A stretch of DNA of 64,000 nucleotides from positions 2,666,001 through 2,730,000 of the forward strand of contig NZ_CP094527.1 in the NCBI RefSeq assembly GCF_022811725.1, written 5' to 3'. A program made the translations under genes and the position numbers. Position 1 is the stretch's first letter, and each line of letters starts with the position of its first letter. Below are positions 17,927 through 26,803 of this stretch, one piece after another. The notes under the pieces were generated by a model, which saw only the letters and a list, made by a program, of their open reading frames with translations, had not been told where the DNA came from and searched no databases. Source of the DNA: Mucilaginibacter sp. SMC90 (GTDB taxonomy: Bacteria > Bacteroidota > Bacteroidia > Sphingobacteriales > Sphingobacteriaceae).

Positions 17927-19420
17927 TTATGTTTTACTTATCTCAGCGGCTACCCTTTGTGCAGACCGGATACATGATTCCATACCGCGGCTTAAATTAT
18001 CGGCGTAAGTACCGGCAAAATAAATGCGGCCTTCAGGCTTCATGATCTGGGGCCAAAAACGGTGCATCTGACCTATCGGAAAGGGTTCCATTTCACAGGC
18101 GGGGGCAAATGTATCGCGTGTCCAGTCTTTGGTTAAAGCTTGTTCAATGGTATCGTGCTTGCCCGGGTAAACCTGCCTGAAGGCATCAAGTACTTGCTGT
18201 GGGGTGAGGCCGCCAGGCCCGTAAGCTTTCAGGATCACCCTGTCGCTGCCCGCCTCATTGGTTTCTTCCCATATTGATGATATGTATGGATGTTCAAAGT
18301 CCATATTAATGCTTTTAAATCCGTCATCTAGCCAAAAACGGCTGCTCGCCTCAAATACATAAAACGGGTGTGATGAATAAGTTGTACGGTTAACCACGTA
18401 CTGCTTTTCGGGCGAAAGTGGAGGCGATAGCGGTATTGTTTTAAATATGGGCAGTGTAATACAATTTACCAGGAAGTCGGCATTCATTTCCTGGTCTGCC
18501 TTGCCATAAGGTTTGCATTTTACCGTAATACCGGTTGCTGAGTGGCTTATAGCAGTAATGCGATGATTTAGCTTTACTCTTTTGCCCAGTCGCCTGGCAA
18601 ATGCAATGGGCAGTTGTTCGTTGCCGCCTTTTAAATGATAAGTATCTCCTTCGGACAGTGGAATACCACGCGATTCCATAACATAGGCCCTCCATAAATG
18701 GTACAATGCCGAAGTTCTCTGGCCACCCAGTTGCGCAAGTGCAGCTGCGGATGCGCCCTCTTTTTTGTAAAGCTCGCTAACAGGAATTTTATCAAGATCA
18801 TCATATCCTACGCCAAAAGGCTGGTAAGGATCGGTAAACTTGCCAGTATAGGTTTTGAGGTAAAACGAACTAAGCGCATATAATGGATTATCGGCCAGAA
18901 ACTTTACCTCACGTTCATTAAAGCCCATTTTTGTTAACACGGCTGGGTCTTTCATCTGGTTATCTGTATAAAACTTGCCGCCAATCATACGTAAGCCGTT
19001 ACGGTTGGGTGCAGCAGCCGAGCCTTCTGCATGGGGGTAGGGCAGTGCAGTTAGCTTAAATTCGTCAACATATTCAAAATACTTTTCGTAACCCGGTTTG
19101 GTGATATGGTCAGCGCCATAATCAGCATATAAACCATCAGATAATCCGTCCCTACCCGTAAAAACATGGCCGCCATACCGGCCATCGGCCTCCAGTACTA
19201 TTACGTCATGGCCGGCTTTCATTAATTCATATGCGCAGCAAAGCCCTGTAATACCCGCTCCCGCAACAATTACCTTTTTGCCCGATGTTGCATTATTGTT
19301 GGGTGTTATTGCCTTTGAATCATCAATTTGTTGAGCGCTTAACAATTGCGGGGTGAGTACAGCGCCGGCACCGGCCAGCAAAGTATGTTTTATGAATGAT
19401 CGTCTTTTGATGCCTTTCAT
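17927..19420 (-). CDS. Tat-exported FAD-dependent amine oxidase family protein
   Basis: I choose the Met at 19420, so that the protein begins MKGIKRRSFIKH, a twin-arginine signal; a start at 19453 adds 11 residues. The FAD-binding dinucleotide fold follows: VIVAGAGITGLCCAYELMKAG, then VLEADGRYGGHVFT. The C-terminal FAD contact is RIYFAGTYADNLSRGMES. This is the amine oxidase/flavin monooxygenase layout, as in monoamine and L-amino-acid oxidases. It should oxidise an amine outside the cytosol, made with bound FAD before Tat export. The substrate is unknown. It is transcribed alone, with a terminator at 19541-19570 separating it from the next gene upstream. Confidence 0.87.
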   Translation of the reverse strand: MKGIKRRSFIKHTLLAGAGAVLTPQLLSAQQIDDSKAITPNNNATSGKKVIVAGAGITGLCCAYELMKAGHDVIVLEADGRYGGHVFTGRDGLSDGLYADYGADHITKPGYEKYFEYVDEFKLTALPYPHAEGSAAAPNRNGLRMIGGKFYTDNQMKDPAVLTKMGFNEREVKFLADNPLYALSSFYLKTYTGKFTDPYQPFGVGYDDLDKIPVSELYKKEGASAAALAQLGGQRTSALYHLWRAYVMESRGIPLSEGDTYHLKGGNEQLPIAFARRLGKRVKLNHRITAISHSATGITVKCKPYGKADQEMNADFLVNCITLPIFKTIPLSPPLSPEKQYVVNRTTYSSHPFYVFEASSRFWLDDGFKSINMDFEHPYISSIWEETNEAGSDRVILKAYGPGGLTPQQVLDAFRQVYPGKHDTIEQALTKDWTRDTFAPACEMEPFPIGQMHRFWPQIMKPEGRIYFAGTYADNLSRGMESCIRSAQRVAAEISKT

Positions 19421-19540
19421 GTTAATGATGATTTGATGCGGGATAGCTTTCAATAAATTTAGTATTATTTAGCTATGACTGTTAACATCGATTAAATTTT
19501 GAGCATCTGTTAGCCTGATGTAGAAGCGTTGTAGTGAAAT

Positions 19541-19570
19541 AAAAATGCCTGCCCGTGAAAACAGGCAGGC
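19541..19570 (-). terminator. Terminator for the 19611-20117 membrane protein gene
   Basis: A GCCTGCC / GGCAGGC stem with a 10-base loop is followed, on the minus strand, by a T run (the AAAAAT at 19541-19546 on the plus strand). It lies 41 bases past the stop. Confidence 0.8.
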
Positions 19571-19610
19571 CCCAGACAGTTAATATATTAATGTATCGGC
19601 AGATAGCTAT

Positions 19611-20117
19611 TTACATGGCAGGAGTAAAACCCTTGCGCTGGCTCTTTAGTTTAATAGCCTGGTATATCATGATCACTATAAATAAAGTGAGCAAAATCAA
19701 AAGCCCCATTTTTACTACCGGCGAATCAGGGCCATCGGCCAGAGGCTGCTCAACCGGGAGCCTTGTCAGCGTTTCGACCACTGCAGGCACTAATGAAAAG
19801 AATAACGTGGCCGTCATTCCAATAGTCTGTACATAATCAGTTTTGCTTCCAAAAATGCGTAAGGAGGGAGCATAGTAAACTATAGGAAGTAATATTAAAA
19901 TAAGAAACGAAAGGTTATGCGCACTGCTTAAATGCCCGGTTTTCATAACCAGGAATGATGTTAAACAAGCTAATACAGTAAAAATACCATAAAGCTTACC
20001 GTTTTTGGTGTTGGGGGCAATTTTGCCATCCTGAAACAAGGCGATAAAACCAATGGCAACTCCCACCAGGCTTATTGCCGTATGAATAACTCCGAACGTT
20101 GATAAATGATTTGGCAT
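19611..20117 (-). CDS. Multi-span membrane protein of unknown function
   Basis: I place the start at 20117 (MPNHLSTFGVIH) because the residues before it in the longer frame are polar and lie upstream of a likely promoter area. The 168-residue protein has four to five hydrophobic segments: ISLVGVAIGFIALF, IFTVLACLTSFLVM, LSFLILILLPIVYY, MTATLFFSLVPAVVETL and MGLLILLTLFIVIMIYQAI. No catalytic motif or family is recognised. The gene is monocistronic, with its own terminator, and is divergent from the small membrane protein at 20369. Two dyad sites lie between them. Confidence 0.65.
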   Translation of the reverse strand: MPNHLSTFGVIHTAISLVGVAIGFIALFQDGKIAPNTKNGKLYGIFTVLACLTSFLVMKTGHLSSAHNLSFLILILLPIVYYAPSLRIFGSKTDYVQTIGMTATLFFSLVPAVVETLTRLPVEQPLADGPDSPVVKMGLLILLTLFIVIMIYQAIKLKSQRKGFTPAM

Positions 20118-20244
20118 AATAATGTGTTTTAAGGTTAGTGATTTTTGGTGATTCATTACTGAGCACTATAAATATATCAATACCAATACCTGTTTTGTAT
20201 TTGATTGATAATGAGATTCTTGTATTTATTCTGACTTTAAGATG

Positions 20245-20288
20245 ACGAAATGTCGTAACGGATTACCATGACTAACGGAATGCCGTAA
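20245..20288. promoter_or_regulatory. Two related dyads 30 bp apart (candidate operator pair)
   Basis: ACGAAATGTCGT (20245-20256) and ACGGAATGCCGT (20275-20286) are both perfect 4-bp dyads around the same AATG centre, and both are followed by AA. The fourth base and its partner differ together (A/T against G/C), which keeps symmetry. They lie between two divergent membrane-protein genes, with a 30-bp period (three turns). Confidence 0.45.
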
Positions 20289-20368
20289 TTTTCAGTTACT
20301 GAATACCATGCAAACTTATATGCGGGGTTGAGGGTTAGTTAAAATAGTTGCATATAAATCAGAAACAA

Positions 20369-20773
20369 ATGTTGAGCATTTATTATAAGATCTGGGTTGA
20401 TGCCATTAAGCAGGAAAGGGCAAAGAAAGGGGCAAATGGTAATTGGAAAGCATATACCATTATCCCGATATCATTAATTCAGGGTGTTAACCTGTTGACG
20501 CTGCTATTTATTCTTCGTTTTTTTACCGATATCCCTATTCTTTTTACAATAAACCTAACCAGGGATAGGGCTATAAATGCATGTGTTGCAGGTTTGCTTG
20601 TATTTTTTATACCCTTTGTGATATTGAATTACCTGCTCATTTTTAGCAATGATCGCTATAATAAGTTGATGAACTTATACCCCGCCCGGGGCAATAAGCT
20701 TTACCGTAATTATGTTTTGATTAGTCTGGGTATTATAGTGGTCCCTTTTGTATTTAAGCTGATTTTTTTATAA
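20369..20773 (+). CDS. Small three-span membrane protein
   Basis: The Met at 20369 (MLSIYYKIWVDAI) is preferred over the frame start at 20348, which adds a short polar lead. The 134-residue protein has three hydrophobic spans: around IIPISLIQGVNLLTLLFIL, VAGLLVFFIPFVILNYLLIF and YVLISLGIIVVPFVFKLIFL. A basic N-terminal segment (KQERAKKG) and a loop with YPARGNKLYRN lie outside them. I do not recognise its function. It ends 23 bases before the 3' end of the convergent response regulator. Confidence 0.68.
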   Translation: MLSIYYKIWVDAIKQERAKKGANGNWKAYTIIPISLIQGVNLLTLLFILRFFTDIPILFTINLTRDRAINACVAGLLVFFIPFVILNYLLIFSNDRYNKLMNLYPARGNKLYRNYVLISLGIIVVPFVFKLIFL

Positions 20774-20796
20774 CGGTCATTAACACCAATAAATCG

Positions 20797-21462
20797 TTAA
20801 ACCGTTATGATCTGGTTTTTTATAGCAAAAAGCACCATGCCGGTTCTTGATTTAAGCCCAAATTTCTGAAATAATGATTCGCGATAGTTATCGATAGTAT
20901 GGGGGCTTAGGTTCATTTCGTCGGCAATTTGCCTGTAGGTAAGTTCTGAGCAGCTTAGTTTCAGGAATATAAGTTCGTTTGAGGTAAGCTCTTTAGATTT
21001 ATCGGCAGATGTGTTTTTATTTTGCATAGTATACAACAATTTGCCGCTAACCAGTTCATTTAGATAATAGCCATGCTTTTGGATATTTTGCATTGCATAA
21101 ACTACGTCCCTGATCTTTGATTCTTTGAGCATATAACCAACGGCCCCGCTTTTGAGCATGTTTATAATAGGTTTGTCTTCGTCAGACATGCTCAGCGCCA
21201 ATACTTTTACCGCCGGATGGTTCTCCTTTAACCAGGCGGTAGCTTTGTAACCATCCATAACCGGCATGGTGATATCCATCAATACAATCTCGGGTAAGGG
21301 GAATTTTTTGAGTTTACTGATCATATCTTCTCCATTTTCGGCATCAAAAAGGATGTTGATCTCTTTAAAATCATCGAGCAGACTAATCATACCTTGCCTG
21401 AACAAAGTGTGGTTATCAATAATAGCAATTTGTATAGACGGGACAGGGGACGAAGTTTGCAT
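20797..21462 (-). CDS. NarL/FixJ-type response regulator, orphan
   Basis: This 221-residue protein has an N-terminal receiver domain, with IAIIDNHTLFRQG (acidic pocket) and phospho-acceptor D63 in VLMDITMPVMDG, plus conserved Ser and Lys in VLALSMSDE and MLKESK. The C-terminal LuxR-type helix-turn-helix is ELTYRQIADEMNLSPHTIDNYR. It should bind DNA as a dimer once phosphorylated by a histidine kinase. No kinase gene is adjacent, so its partner must lie elsewhere. The target genes cannot be read from context. Confidence 0.92.
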   Translation of the reverse strand: MQTSSPVPSIQIAIIDNHTLFRQGMISLLDDFKEINILFDAENGEDMISKLKKFPLPEIVLMDITMPVMDGYKATAWLKENHPAVKVLALSMSDEDKPIINMLKSGAVGYMLKESKIRDVVYAMQNIQKHGYYLNELVSGKLLYTMQNKNTSADKSKELTSNELIFLKLSCSELTYRQIADEMNLSPHTIDNYRESLFQKFGLKSRTGMVLFAIKNQIITV

Positions 21463-21818
21463 TAATTATAGGTTAATTTGTTAACTGTCGTTAACTATAA
21501 TGCAAAGTAGGAAAAATAATGTATTTCTATTTCATTTTATTACCTGTTTTAACCTAAAAAAAGGGTGATAACACCCTTTTTGATTCTCATAGCTTCAACG
21601 AGATTTGAGATATTAAGAAATGCCCCCAAAATGAAATTTATACCCCTGATAAAATAAAAAAGCGAAGTATCCAATGCCAATGAAAAAACATCAGCGCGTT
21701 AAAAATGAGCTCAGATGATAAGCCTAAACTGAAGGAGGACCCTAAACCTTTTTACTTAATTTAAACATTGATGTTACCCATTGTAAAGGCCCTTAGCAGT
21801 TACGATGGGTTCTTTGTT
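21463..21818. other. Intergenic region with a terminator and no convincing gene
   Basis: These 356 bases contain the promoter of the response regulator and a terminator hairpin at 21558-21581. A 19-codon frame at 21705-21764 has no supporting feature and is not called. Confidence 0.5.
21558..21581. terminator. Hairpin terminator, symmetric
   Basis: An AAAAAGGGTG / CACCCTTTTT stem with a 4-base loop carries A and T tracts on both sides. It probably ends the transcript of the minus-strand gene at 21819 before the response-regulator promoter. Confidence 0.75.
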
Positions 21819-22229
21819 TTACAGCCGCCTGTCTTCTTCTTTTATCGGCAGGTCATTAATACTGGCGTAGCGCTTTTGCATCAGGCCATTTTCGTCAAAC
21901 TCCCAGTTCTCGTTGCCATATGCGCGAAACCATTGGCCTTCGGCATTGTGATATTCATATTCAAAACGCACAGCAATCCTATTGTCTGTAAATGCCCACA
22001 ATTCTTTTTTTAATTTGTAGTCGAATTCTTTTTGCCATTTACGGGTTAAAAACTTAACCACCTGCTCCCGGCCGTTCACAAATTCGGAGCGGTTACGCCA
22101 TTCGGTGTCAATTGTATAGGCTAATGACACCCTTGCCGGATCCTGGCTATTCCATGCATCTTCGGCTAATTGCACCTTTTGAGTGGCTGTTTCAAAATTA
22201 AATGGGGGTAGTGGCAGCTTCTGTTCCAT
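21819..22229 (-). CDS. DUF1348 / SnoaL-like (NTF2-fold) protein
   Basis: This 136-residue protein starts [10 protein letters not shown] and shows the pattern of DUF1348, a branch of the NTF2-like cone fold: [78 protein letters not shown] and [16 protein letters not shown]. The family is often about 155 residues, so this copy lacks part of the usual C-terminal tail after RRL. NTF2-fold proteins form a small hydrophobic pocket used for binding or catalysis, but no activity is known for this branch. It stands alone between divergent or opposed neighbours. Confidence 0.85.
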   Translation of the reverse strand: MEQKLPLPPFNFETATQKVQLAEDAWNSQDPARVSLAYTIDTEWRNRSEFVNGREQVVKFLTRKWQKEFDYKLKKELWAFTDNRIAVRFEYEYHNAEGQWFRAYGNENWEFDENGLMQKRYASINDLPIKEEDRRL

Positions 22230-22369
22230 GATGGTAATAATCTAATTTGATGTACCAAAGTTAAGATGGCTTAATTCCAATTTATGGTACTATTTACGGT
22301 TCTTTTGGTATTAACTATTCTTTTTTTAAATTAGATAAACTCTCCTATCCAATTTATTACCTGTTTATC

Positions 22370-22798
22370 ATGAAAGCCAAAAATATTAAACCAATCGTAC
22401 TTGCCGATTCGGCAGGAGTGGAGGCGTATATGCAAAAGCTTGATCATCCGTTGAAAGAAGTATTGGAAGCTTTAAGAAAGATCATCCTGGGTGTTGACAG
22501 TGAAATAGGTGAGCATATCAAATGGAACGCACCAAGCTTTTTGTATATCGGCGAGATGAAGCCCTTTGATCCCAAAGAGTATAAGAGATATATGATCGTT
22601 TCAAACGTATTTCAAAAGGATTGTATCAGGCTGGTTTTTCCTTCGGGAGCTAAAATCAATGATACCTCGGGTTTGCTTTCCGGAGATTATGAAGATGGAC
22701 GCCGACTTGCATATTTTCATAATATGGAAGAAGTTGAGGCAAAAGAAGAGATGCTGAAAAAGGCAATTACAACCTGGCTTACTTTATTAGATAAATAG
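22370..22798 (+). CDS. DUF1801 family protein
   Basis: This 142-residue protein fits DUF1801 (YdhG-like): DHPLKEVLEALRKIILGVDSEIGEHIKWNAPSF, then RLVFPSGAKIN and a C-terminal amphipathic helix. No catalytic residues are known for the family. It has no signal peptide and should be cytosolic. It ends 9 bases before the ankyrin gene and is probably cotranscribed with it. Confidence 0.83.
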   Translation: MKAKNIKPIVLADSAGVEAYMQKLDHPLKEVLEALRKIILGVDSEIGEHIKWNAPSFLYIGEMKPFDPKEYKRYMIVSNVFQKDCIRLVFPSGAKINDTSGLLSGDYEDGRRLAYFHNMEEVEAKEEMLKKAITTWLTLLDK

Positions 22799-22807
22799 TA
22801 CAGTGCT

Positions 22808-23503
22808 ATGATCAAATTTATCCGGTACGTAAAAGACCTTGATGTGGAAGCTGTTAAGGGGATGATAGAAAAAGATCCGCGCTGGCTTACATGGGCTGAA
22901 GACAGCGGTAAAAATGCGCTTCATTACTTGGGTGGTGTTGAAATAGGCAAGCGCCCGGATAAGGCTGAGGATAGTTTGACGATACTTAAATTGTTACTGG
23001 ACTGCGGTATGGATATCAATTCAATCCACCGGATAAAGGAGGAGTGCGGTTTTTTCCCGGCTACACCGCTGTGGTATGCTTATACGAGGGGGCGAAATGA
23101 GCTGTTATATAAATATCTGCTGGCCAAAGGTGCTGATCCCGAGCAATGTATGTATGCAATAACCTGGTATAATGATATCGGCGGTGCCGACCTGTTTAAA
23201 AGCTATGGAGCACAAACAGACAGCAGTGCAGGCATCGATACCCCATTTATGGCGGCGTATAACTGGAAACGTTTTGAAATAGCCGAATGGTTTTTAAAGA
23301 ACGGGGCCGATGTAAACTTTGCCGATAAGGATGGCAATACTACACTCTTTTATGCCGTGAAACGGAAATATAAGCTGGATCAGATCAGGTTGTTGCTAAG
23401 GTTTGGTGCCGATTTCAACAAAGAGAATAAGCAAGGGATATCGGCTAAGAAATTTGCAGAGCAGAATAATCAGACAGGGATTTTGAAGTTGTTTAAGGAA
23501 TGA
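22808..23503 (+). CDS. Ankyrin-repeat protein
   Basis: This 231-residue cytosolic protein has at least three ankyrin-type repeats: KNALHYLG then LLLDCGMDINS, TPLWYAYTRGRNELLYKYLLAKGADP, and TPFMAAYNWKRFEIAEWFLKNGADVNF followed by NTTLFYAVKRK and LLLRFGADFN. The fold is a protein-binding scaffold with no enzymatic motif. It follows the DUF1801 gene by 9 bases. Its stop lies 12 bases before a 107-bp inverted repeat that fills the gap to the convergent AraC gene. Confidence 0.86.
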   Translation: MIKFIRYVKDLDVEAVKGMIEKDPRWLTWAEDSGKNALHYLGGVEIGKRPDKAEDSLTILKLLLDCGMDINSIHRIKEECGFFPATPLWYAYTRGRNELLYKYLLAKGADPEQCMYAITWYNDIGGADLFKSYGAQTDSSAGIDTPFMAAYNWKRFEIAEWFLKNGADVNFADKDGNTTLFYAVKRKYKLDQIRLLLRFGADFNKENKQGISAKKFAEQNNQTGILKLFKE

Positions 23504-23515
23504 TTCGTGAATATC

Positions 23516-23622
23516 TTTTGTAGAGACGCATCACATGCGTCTCCTTTAGGACAAGCCAATTTGCGTGGTAACGGAGAACTTAATCAGCATGCGGGAGACG
23601 CATGTGATGCGTCTCTACAAAA
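23516..23622. repeat. Intergenic inverted repeat with 29-bp perfect arms
   Basis: The arms at 23516-23544 and 23594-23622 are exact reverse complements around a 49-base loop. Each arm contains a smaller palindrome, GACGCAT-CAC-ATGCGTC. The element fills the space between two convergent genes and ends two bases from the AraC gene's stop codon. It looks like a dispersed palindromic element (MITE or REP type) and could also act as a bidirectional terminator. Confidence 0.9.
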
Positions 23623-23624
23623 AC

Positions 23625-24590
23625 TTACATCCAGGCCAGGTACCCCATTAATATCACCATTAGCTTACCTACCTTACTTGGCAGTATATCAAAGTGCTTT
23701 TTAAATGCTGCTGTGAAGTGATGTGCGTTTTTATAGCCAACGCTTTCGGCAACTTCACTAACGCTGCGGCCGTCTTTGAGCAGTTTATGGGCATGGTTCA
23801 TCCGGAGTTCGGCCAGATGGCCAAAAACAGTATTTCCAAATAAGGCTTTAAATCCCTTCTTTAGCTTAAAATCATTAAGCCCTGTTTTGCGCGATAGCTC
23901 CATCAGTGAGCATGGTTGTTTTATATTTTGCTCTACAATATTTTTAGCTTCCAGTAAGCGCGCTTTGTCGGTACTGCTAAAAGGCGGATGGAGGTTTGTT
24001 TCTTCGGGTTGATGCAGCCTGATCAATAAATCCACCACGCCTGCTTCAAGTAACAGGCGTTTTATGTAAGGAGTTTGACCATTATCTAAAATGTTTTTAC
24101 TGATGACCTGTGCCTTTGCGGTCAGGTCTTTTTTTGTCAAATAGTCATAGTGCTTTTTAACATCGGCTGGCAACGTTCCCTGAGCAGATAACTTTTCAAT
24201 GAATAATTCGTCGATACATATCGCCAGCATTGTGCTGTTGGTATGGAGCGATATATTGGCGTTTAGATCTATCGTGCTGGCGGAAGAGCTATTGTCTTTG
24301 TTTATTCTTATAACTGTTCTGTCAAGATCTGCCTCAATCTTGCCATCCAACGCAAAAAACATAACCCTGCACGGTTTGGGATAATTAAAACTAATTGAGA
24401 ACGATTGGGTAGCATTAGCAATACTGTATACAACACAAATTCCTTCAAACCAGCATTCCTCTACTTTAATCCCTCCATCTGCAAGTTTTATTTCCTGGCT
24501 TCTTTTTTCAAGGCATGACGCGGCGATAAAGCCGTTGGGGTAGCTTAAATGGATATTGTTTGATGAAACAGGAGTAAGGTTTGTGTGCAT
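23625..24590 (-). CDS. AraC-family transcriptional regulator (likely heme/siderophore-uptake regulator)
   Basis: This 321-residue protein has an N-terminal sensing region and a C-terminal AraC DNA-binding domain with two helix-turn-helix motifs: SLMELSRKTGLNDFKLKKGFKALFG and SVSEVAESVGYKNAHHFTAAFKKHF. It resembles PchR/YbtA-type regulators placed next to iron-compound receptors. It is divergent from a TonB receptor, with direct repeats 21 bp apart between the two genes. The last dozen residues (GKLMVILMGYLAWM) are an unusual hydrophobic tail, and the stop codon lies 2 bases from an inverted repeat. The natural C-terminus may have been replaced when that repeat arrived. Confidence 0.88.
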   Translation of the reverse strand: MHTNLTPVSSNNIHLSYPNGFIAASCLEKRSQEIKLADGGIKVEECWFEGICVVYSIANATQSFSISFNYPKPCRVMFFALDGKIEADLDRTVIRINKDNSSSASTIDLNANISLHTNSTMLAICIDELFIEKLSAQGTLPADVKKHYDYLTKKDLTAKAQVISKNILDNGQTPYIKRLLLEAGVVDLLIRLHQPEETNLHPPFSSTDKARLLEAKNIVEQNIKQPCSLMELSRKTGLNDFKLKKGFKALFGNTVFGHLAELRMNHAHKLLKDGRSVSEVAESVGYKNAHHFTAAFKKHFDILPSKVGKLMVILMGYLAWM

Positions 24591-24592
24591 AA

Positions 24593-24628
24593 AATCCGTT
24601 TAGCGTTGTTTTCAATCCGTTTGGCGTT
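24593..24628. promoter_or_regulatory. Direct repeat, probable AraC operator
   Basis: AATCCGTTTAGCGTT (24593-24607) and AATCCGTTTGGCGTT (24614-24628) match at 14 of 15 positions with a 21-bp period, two helical turns. Tandem direct repeats of this size are typical of AraC-type binding sites. They lie 3-38 bases from the regulator's start and 60 bases upstream of the receptor gene, so the protein could control both. Confidence 0.65.
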
Positions 24629-24687
24629 AACCAAACTTGATAGCTATGCTACAAATTTGCATCATTATTTTTAATTAGTCTAAATAA

Positions 24688-26775
24688 ATGAAAAATATTC
24701 TTCCTTGGGTACTTGTTCTGTCAACATCAACCGCTGTTTATGCTCAGCGCGACACAACAAGGAAGGATAGCACTAAGCAACTAAAAGAGGTAGTAGTAAC
24801 AGGAACGCGCACTGCAAAAAGTTTACAGCAGGTACCTATCCCGATAACCCGCATCACATCCGAAGAAATCAAAAAACGCGGACTGGTGCGCCTGAACGAG
24901 GTTTTATCGGAACAAACCGGCATCAATATCCTCGATGACCCGCATGGACAAGGCATCCAGATCCAGGGGTTCGATCCAGCCTATACCCTGATCCTGATAG
25001 ATGGCTTGCCGCTTATCGGTCGCAGTACCGGCATATTGGAACTGTCGCGCATTACTACCAACAATATCGACAGAATTGAAATAGTTAAAGGCCCTACATC
25101 TTCCCTTTACGGCTCGGAGGCAATGGCCGGCGTAGTGAATATCATTACTGCCGAGCCAGCCAAAGGCTTTTCGGGTGGAGTAGCCGGGCGGTATGGTACC
25201 AATAAAAACGCCGATATCTCCCTGAACTCATCATACAAAACAGATAAATTCTACATCAGCGGTTTTGCCAACCGAAACAGCAGCGGAGGCTACAGCCTGC
25301 AACCTGCATCGGACATCCCAACGGTTTCCCCATTTCATGGATATACACTTAACGGAAAAACTGCTTATCGCTTTGATGATAACACCAGTTTGAAATTATC
25401 AGTAAGATATTTTACCAATGACCAGGACAGCCGTTTTTCGGTTGATGACAGCCGTTTTGCATCGGGTAAGGGCACTGAAAAGGATTTCAATATAGCGCCG
25501 GTACTTACCCATCGCTTCAGCAAAAAAGATGTTTCGGTATTGCAGCTTTACCGCTCGGTTTATAAAACCAATTCTGACATCAGGTACGAGGATAATAACG
25601 ATGTTTATGATCAAACTTATTTTACCCAAACCTTTAACCGTGCCGAAGTTCAGAACGATTATGCAGTTCAGGACAACCTGAAATTAACCGCTGGTATTGG
25701 CGGGCAGTATGAAACTGTAGAGGCTACCCGTTATACCAAACAGCAATCATTCACATCTGGCTATGGCTATTTTCAGGCAGATTGGATCCCGGTAAAAAAG
25801 CTTGACATTATAGCAGGCGGCAGGTTTGACGCACACAGTGTTTATAAATCACAGTTTAGCCCTAAACTGGCTGCGAGCTATGCGCTTAGTGATAAGCTCA
25901 CCATATTAGGTTCGGCAGGTAAAGGTTACAAAGCGCCCGATTTCAGGCAGCTTTACCTCAACTTTACCAATGCCGAAGTTGGCTATAGTGTGTTTGGTTA
26001 CGAAGAGGCAAAAGCCGGAATAGCCCGTTTACAGCAGGAGGGGCAGATAGAAACGGTATTGATCGATCCCGCTACACTTAAAAGATTGAATGCTGAGAGC
26101 TCAACAGCCTTCAACTTCGGGTTCAGATATAAACCGGTAACCAAACTTTACTGGACAGCCAACCTGTTTCGCAATAACATCAGCAACCTGATCGAGACGG
26201 CCGCCATCGCCCTGAAAACAAACGGGCAATCGGTTTTCTCTTACTTTAACCTCAACAAAGTTTATACACAAGGCGTTGAAACAGATGTTACCTATCAGCT
26301 TTTTAAACCCCTGCAAATTGGCGGTGGCTTCCAATACCTCGAAGCTTATGACCAGGATGTACTTGACCAGATCAAGGCCGGCAAAGTATTCACCAAAGAC
26401 CCTGAAACCAATCTAACAAAAGCTTTAAAACGAAGTGACTACGGTGGTTTGCTTGGCAGGTCTAAATATACCTACAACATCAGGCTAAATTATAATGAGG
26501 AAAAAACCGGGGTCAACACCTCGGTAAGGGCTATTTATCGCGGAAGATATGGCTATAAAGACAGTGATGGCAATGGCATTGTAAACCGGGACGATGAATA
26601 TACCAACGGCTATATGCTGATCAACGCATCTGTTTCAAAGCTGTTTATGAACAATGCACTCCGGTTGCAAATAACTGCGCAAAACCTGTTTAACCATAAA
26701 GATCCGCAGGTGATCCTGAACCTGCCCGGCAGGCTTATTTACGCCGGGTTGGCTTACAATTTTAACAAGCAATAA
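24688..26775 (+). CDS. TonB-dependent outer-membrane receptor (HmuR-like)
   Basis: This 695-residue protein has a signal peptide ending at VYAQ. A TonB-box-like and plug region follows: KEVVVTGTR, then the plug domain with GINILDD, QGFDPAYTLILIDGLPL and IEIVKGPTSSLYGSEAMAGVVNII. A 22-strand barrel fills the rest, ending in ...LIYAGLAYNFNKQ. It lacks an N-terminal carboxypeptidase-like domain. Neighbours, a HmuY-like lipoprotein downstream and an AraC regulator upstream, point to heme or a similar iron compound as substrate. This is inferred from context and not from binding residues. Confidence 0.9.
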   Translation: MKNILPWVLVLSTSTAVYAQRDTTRKDSTKQLKEVVVTGTRTAKSLQQVPIPITRITSEEIKKRGLVRLNEVLSEQTGINILDDPHGQGIQIQGFDPAYTLILIDGLPLIGRSTGILELSRITTNNIDRIEIVKGPTSSLYGSEAMAGVVNIITAEPAKGFSGGVAGRYGTNKNADISLNSSYKTDKFYISGFANRNSSGGYSLQPASDIPTVSPFHGYTLNGKTAYRFDDNTSLKLSVRYFTNDQDSRFSVDDSRFASGKGTEKDFNIAPVLTHRFSKKDVSVLQLYRSVYKTNSDIRYEDNNDVYDQTYFTQTFNRAEVQNDYAVQDNLKLTAGIGGQYETVEATRYTKQQSFTSGYGYFQADWIPVKKLDIIAGGRFDAHSVYKSQFSPKLAASYALSDKLTILGSAGKGYKAPDFRQLYLNFTNAEVGYSVFGYEEAKAGIARLQQEGQIETVLIDPATLKRLNAESSTAFNFGFRYKPVTKLYWTANLFRNNISNLIETAAIALKTNGQSVFSYFNLNKVYTQGVETDVTYQLFKPLQIGGGFQYLEAYDQDVLDQIKAGKVFTKDPETNLTKALKRSDYGGLLGRSKYTYNIRLNYNEEKTGVNTSVRAIYRGRYGYKDSDGNGIVNRDDEYTNGYMLINASVSKLFMNNALRLQITAQNLFNHKDPQVILNLPGRLIYAGLAYNFNKQ

Positions 26776-26803
26776 TTATTAAACTATCATACAGTAAACA
26801 CAC

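Noticed and set aside
21705..21764. A 19-codon frame in the intergenic region (starts MSSDDKPKL)
   Set aside because: Too short, with no ribosome site, homologue recognisable by eye or conserved context; called intergenic instead.
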